From: Chryseobacterium shigense
Lineage (GTDB): Bacteria; Bacteroidota; Bacteroidia; Flavobacteriales; Weeksellaceae
Assembly: GCF_014207845.1 (NCBI RefSeq)
Contig: NZ_JACHLC010000012.1
Coordinates: 1-5,409 of the forward strand
Direction of reading: 5' to 3'
DNA: 5,409 nucleotides
Under the pieces are notes generated by a model. The model did no database searches, was not told the DNA's origin, and was given only the letters and a program-made list of their open reading frames with translations. Shown in pieces: positions 1 to 5,409 of the stretch (its first letter is position 1; the number at the start of each line of letters is the position of its first letter). The position numbers and the translations under genes are program-made.

Positions 1-38
1 AAAAAAAGTCTCATACAACAGTGTTGTATGAGACTTTT
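1..38 (-). terminator. Intrinsic terminator of the rRNA operon
   Basis: The segment is a perfect inverted repeat: bases 4-20 pair with 22-38 around a single central base at 21. On the minus strand this gives a long hairpin whose core is GTCTCATACAACA and its complement, flanked by A on the upstream side and followed by a run of seven T at positions 7-1. A stable stem followed by a U-tract directly downstream of 5S is the standard layout for factor-independent termination of an rrn operon. In the plus direction only four T follow the stem, broken by AA, so it would be a weaker terminator for transcripts arriving from the left. The U-tract reaches the window edge and may be longer. Confidence 0.9.
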
Positions 39-45
39 AATAAAA

Positions 46-153
<108 letters not shown>

Positions 154-302
154 AGAAGGTATATAGCTGTAGGCAGTAGGCTATAAGCTTGAGGCTTACA
201 GCGTAAAGCATACTGCTTTTTTATCGATAAAAACTTTCACAAAGACAAAACCTTGTCTGCGCACAAAAGAACTTGTTGGAACTTAATCCTATAGCAACCA
301 AT
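154..302 (-). other. 23S-5S internal transcribed spacer
   Basis: No gene is seen here. The spacer holds the 3' arm of the 23S processing stem (238-305) and several inverted repeats. GCTGTA at 166-171 pairs with 197-202. GCAGTA at 173-178 pairs with 211-216. TAAGC at 184-188 pairs with GCTTA at 194-198 across a five-base loop. A perfect 16-base palindrome, TTTTTATCGATAAAAA, covers 218-233. The first three cannot all form together, so alternative folds of the precursor are possible. RNase cleavages that release 23S and 5S are expected in this stretch. Confidence 0.8.

Positions 303-305
<3 letters not shown>
238..305 (-). other. 3' arm of the 23S rRNA processing stem
   Basis: Two blocks here are complementary to the region just upstream of 23S. 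On the RNA strand, CCUAUU followed directly by GGUUGC (305-294) pairs with AAUAGG (3066-3061) and GUAACC (3076-3071), leaving a four-base bulge on the 5' arm and using one G-U pair. Farther out, 252-238 pairs with 3111-3097 over 15 bases with one mismatch. Together they close the 23S gene into a precursor stem like the RNase III substrate of other bacterial rrn operons. The cleavage enzyme and sites are inferred, not seen. Confidence 0.75.
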
Positions 306-3060
<2,755 letters not shown>

Positions 3061-3062
<2 letters not shown>

Positions 3063-3111
3063 TATTTTTAGGTTACTCAAGCGCTTTTATGCGCTCGGTT
3101 TTCTCTTTGTG
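3061..3111 (-). other. 5' arm of the 23S rRNA processing stem
   Basis: Reading the RNA, the block at 3111-3097 (CACAAAGAGAAAACC) pairs with 252-238 with a single mismatch, and GUAACC plus AAUAGG (3076-3061) pair with 305-294. Between the blocks, 3095-3080 can form a small local hairpin (AGCGC, six-base loop, GCGCU). Alternatively GCGCAU can pair with GUGCGC in the 3' spacer and extend the long stem. The arm ends at the expected 5' terminus of mature 23S. Confidence 0.75.
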
Positions 3112-3218
3112 ATGTCTTTACCGTTAATGTCAATGATCTTAATGTCTTCTTTTTGGTTTAGTAAACAATTGTTGTTTTTGGCTCCAATCGTAACTTTTAA
3201 ACTAAACCTCCAAAACTG
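3063..3218 (-). other. tRNA-Ala to 23S spacer
   Basis: No gene is present. Between the tRNA 3' end and the boxA-like element at 3140-3127 the sequence is AT-rich with no clear structure. From 3127 leftward it contains the boxA-like element and the 5' arm of the 23S processing stem. It must contain the cleavage site that frees the tRNA-Ala trailer. Confidence 0.8.
3127..3140 (-). promoter_or_regulatory. boxA-like element before 23S
   Basis: The RNA-strand sequence AAGATCATTGACAT is an exact 14-base copy of the one at 5269-5256 in the 16S leader. It sits 15 bases upstream of the 5' arm of the 23S processing stem. In E. coli, boxA sites bound by NusB-S10 stand in the same two places, before 16S and before 23S. 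My recall is that many Bacteroidota rRNA leaders carry GTTCTTTGACA in this role; this copy shares the TTGACA end. Function is inferred from repetition and position. Confidence 0.55.
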
Positions 3219-3292
3219 TGGAGAATAAGGGAGTCGAACCCTTGACCTCCTGCGTGCAAGGCAGGCGCTCTAGCCAGCTGAGCTAATTCCCC
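3219..3292 (-). tRNA. tRNA-Ala (anticodon TGC)
   Basis: The minus strand folds into a full 74-base cloverleaf. The acceptor stem is GGGGAAT with ATTCTCC (one G-U pair). The D arm has AGCTCAGCTGGCTAGAGC. The anticodon stem CCTGC/GCAGG encloses the loop CTTGCAC, with TGC at 3258-3256. The T loop is TTCGACT. The discriminator base is A and is followed by CAG, so the 3' CCA is not encoded and must be added by the CCA-adding enzyme. The tRNA reads GCN alanine codons. It lies in the classic Ile-Ala pair of the 16S-23S spacer, on the same transcript as the rRNAs. Confidence 0.98.
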
Positions 3293-3384
3293 CTCTAGTA
3301 GACTAAGAGATTCTAGATGCAAGATGCAAGACTTAACTATCGTCTTGGTTCCTGGCTCTTTTATCTTCCCGTCTTTTCAATTAG
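3293..3384 (-). other. Spacer between tRNA-Ile and tRNA-Ala
   Basis: No gene is seen in these 92 bases. They contain two abutting copies of GATGCAA (3316-3322 and 3323-3329). An inverted repeat joins CAAGAC (3327-3332) to GTCTTG (3342-3347) over a nine-base loop. Weaker complementarity continues outward on both sides for about 18 more bases, as in a decayed palindrome. The spacer needs only to be cut to release two tRNAs, so the hairpin may help processing or be a leftover repeat. Confidence 0.7.
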
Positions 3385-3458
3385 TAGTCTCGGGCAGGCT
3401 CGAACTGCCGACCTCTACATTATCAGTGTAGCGCTCTAACCAGCTGAGCTACGAGACT
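3385..3458 (-). tRNA. tRNA-Ile (anticodon GAT)
   Basis: The minus strand forms a 74-base cloverleaf with a perfect seven-pair acceptor stem (AGTCTCG with CGAGACT). The D arm is AGCTCAGCTGGTTAGAGC. The anticodon stem CTACA/TGTAG encloses CTGATAA, with GAT at 3424-3422. The T arm GGCAG/CTGCC encloses TTCGAGC. The discriminator is A and CCA is not encoded, as the next bases are CTA. It decodes ATC and ATT isoleucine codons. It is the first tRNA after 16S, the usual order in spacers that carry both tRNAs. Confidence 0.98.
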
Positions 3459-3465
3459 TTGTTTT

Positions 3466-3525
3466 AGATGTTAGATTTTAGACACCAGATGTTAGACTAA
3501 TTTCTAACTTCTAATTTCTAACTTC
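3466..3525. repeat. AT-rich direct and inverted short repeats in the spacer
   Basis: Two perfect tandem copies of TAATTTCTAACTTC lie at 3498-3511 and 3512-3525. A 10-base word, AGATGTTAGA, occurs at 3466-3475 and again at 3487-3496. The two families are roughly complementary (GTTAGA against TCTAAC), so the block can fold into an imperfect hairpin centred near 3497. Its origin is unknown. Copy number may vary between operons or strains. It is too short and irregular to be a CRISPR array. Confidence 0.75.
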
Positions 3526-3583
3526 TTATTCTAAATCTCTTCCCTATACTAATTTCTAGTGGGTTTTGTATTTTTTTATATAT

Positions 3584-3622
3584 CAACCAAATAAAAAACT
3601 AAAGCCTAAACTTTAAGTAAGT
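3584..3622 (-). other. 3' arm of the 16S rRNA processing stem
   Basis: Three neighbouring blocks pair with the 16S leader. 3609-3622 pairs with 5199-5212 over 14 bases with two G-U pairs. 3593-3605 pairs with 5221-5233 over 13 perfect pairs. 3584-3592 pairs with 5238-5246 over nine pairs with one G-U. The order and spacing are collinear, with small bulges, so this is a strong candidate for the RNase III-type stem that closes pre-16S. Confidence 0.85.
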
Positions 3623-3670
3623 GCTTGTATCTTGCGATACTAATTTTGTTTATCGTCTAAAGACGCTCTA

Positions 3671-5187
<1,517 letters not shown>

Positions 5188-5198
5188 ATGTTTGTCTG

Positions 5199-5246
5199 AC
5201 TCACTCAAAGTTTTTTGTACGCTTTAGTTTTTTCCTTACTTGGTTG
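5199..5246 (-). other. 5' arm of the 16S rRNA processing stem
   Basis: The leader blocks 5199-5212, 5221-5233 and 5238-5246 are complementary to the spacer after 16S (3622-3609, 3605-3593 and 3592-3584). That makes 36 pairs, three of them G-U. On the outer side, four leader bases (5234-5237) bulge opposite a continuous 3' arm. The stem begins about 12 bases outside the 16S 5' end. It would present double-stranded precursor RNA to RNase III, the usual first cut. Confidence 0.85.
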
Positions 5247-5255
5247 TTATATTGT

Positions 5256-5269
5256 ATGTCAATGATCTT
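5256..5269 (-). promoter_or_regulatory. boxA-like element in the 16S leader
   Basis: AAGATCATTGACAT on the RNA strand is repeated exactly at 3140-3127 before 23S. It lies nine bases upstream of the outer block of the 16S processing stem and about 55 bases downstream of the likely transcription start. The shared placement before both large rRNAs is the pattern of boxA, where NusB and S10 bind nascent RNA to prevent premature termination and keep the leader near polymerase until the 3' arm is made. The sequence is only distantly like the E. coli boxA, so the role is inferred. Confidence 0.6.
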
Positions 5270-5283
5270 CAATCTTTCCGCTT

Positions 5284-5294
5284 TTATAAAGAAC
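5284..5294 (-). promoter_or_regulatory. Second candidate boxA in the leader
   Basis: GTTCTTTATAA on the RNA strand resembles the core of E. coli boxA (TGCTCTTTAACA) more closely than the repeated 14-base element does. It occurs only in the leader and not before 23S, which weakens the case. It lies about 30 bases after the likely start. Either element, or both, could act in antitermination. Confidence 0.35.
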
Positions 5295-5328
5295 TTTTTT
5301 CTGTCGTTCCGTTCCTTATTTGCGGTTG

Positions 5329-5360
5329 CAAAAGTAATTATTTATTTATTAATGACCAAA
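5329..5360 (-). promoter_or_regulatory. Bacteroidota-type rRNA promoter
   Basis: On the minus strand, TTTG (5360-5357) is followed after exactly 20 bases by TACTTTTG (5336-5329). This fits the consensus of the primary sigma factor in Bacteroidota, TTG or TTTG at about -33 and TAnnTTTG at about -7, which differs from the TTGACA/TATAAT of other bacteria. The start point should lie near 5322-5327, giving a leader of about 135-140 bases before 16S. No second promoter is evident in the window, though more could lie to the right of it. Confidence 0.85.
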
Positions 5361-5370
5361 TATTTATCAA

Positions 5371-5394
5371 AGAAAATTTAAAGTTTTTTTTTAA
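5371..5394 (-). promoter_or_regulatory. A-tract region upstream of the promoter
   Basis: Directly upstream of the -33 element the minus strand has a run of nine A (5392-5384) followed by CTTTAAATTTTCT. Phased A and T tracts in this position often act as UP elements that bind the alpha C-terminal domain of RNA polymerase and raise rRNA transcription. Whether flavobacterial polymerase uses such an element here is inference. Confidence 0.4.
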
Positions 5395-5409
5395 CCCTAA
5401 CCCCTTTTC

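Larger units (their letters stand above)
3459..3670 (-). other. 16S to tRNA-Ile spacer
   Basis: No gene is present in these 212 bases. The half next to 16S (3584-3622) is the 3' arm of the 16S processing stem. The half next to the tRNA (3466-3540) is AT-rich and made of short repeats, listed separately. The stretch 3541-3583 between them is low-complexity and shows nothing I can name. Confidence 0.8.

Noticed and set aside
218..233. Palindrome TTTTTATCGATAAAAA as a terminator between 23S and 5S
   Set aside because: The stem is almost entirely A-T and is not followed by a U-tract in the direction of transcription. Termination here would also lose 5S.
3466..3525. Possible CRISPR array in the spacer repeats
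   Set aside because: Repeat units are 10-14 bases and abut or are spaced irregularly, with no unique spacers of 30-40 bases and no cas genes.
5391..5404. TTAACCCTAACCCC resembling telomeric repeats
   Set aside because: Only about two imperfect units are present, in a bacterial promoter-upstream region. Chance is the simpler explanation.

Overview
The window holds one complete bacterial ribosomal RNA operon and no protein-coding gene that I can support. All products lie on the minus strand and read from the right end to the left: promoter (about 5360-5329), leader, 16S rRNA, tRNA-Ile(GAT), tRNA-Ala(TGC), 23S rRNA, 5S rRNA, and an intrinsic terminator at the far left end. Every long open reading frame on either strand lies inside, or runs out of, an rRNA gene and is a by-product of conserved rRNA sequence.

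The organism is a member of Bacteroidota, class Flavobacteriia, most likely Chryseobacterium or a close relative in Weeksellaceae. The 16S variable regions read like Chryseobacterium from memory. The 16S 3' tail carries UCUCA in place of the usual CCUCC anti-Shine-Dalgarno core. The promoter has the Bacteroidota form (TTTG, 20 bases, TACTTTTG) instead of the -35/-10 of other bacteria. The 23S is short (about 2.76 kb). Genus assignment rests on recall, not on a database search.

Layout by + coordinates: 1-38 terminator; 46-153 5S; 154-302 spacer with several inverted repeats and the 3' half of the 23S processing stem; 303-3062 23S; 3063-3218 spacer with the 5' half of that stem and a second boxA-like element; 3219-3292 tRNA-Ala; 3293-3384 spacer; 3385-3458 tRNA-Ile; 3459-3670 spacer with AT-rich repeats and the 3' half of the 16S processing stem; 3671-5187 16S; 5188-5328 leader with the 5' half of that stem and boxA-like elements; 5329-5360 promoter; 5361-5409 AT-rich upstream DNA.

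The parts fit one transcript. A 14-base element, AAGATCATTGACAT on the RNA strand, stands just upstream of the 5' arm of both the 16S and the 23S processing stems, where boxA antitermination/assembly sites stand in E. coli. Long complementary arms then bring the two ends of each large rRNA together for cleavage. The mature rRNAs carry several departures from E. coli at antibiotic-contact positions, two of them as compensated base-pair swaps. I see no mobile element, CRISPR array or novel multi-gene system; the interest here lies in the RNA and its control signals.
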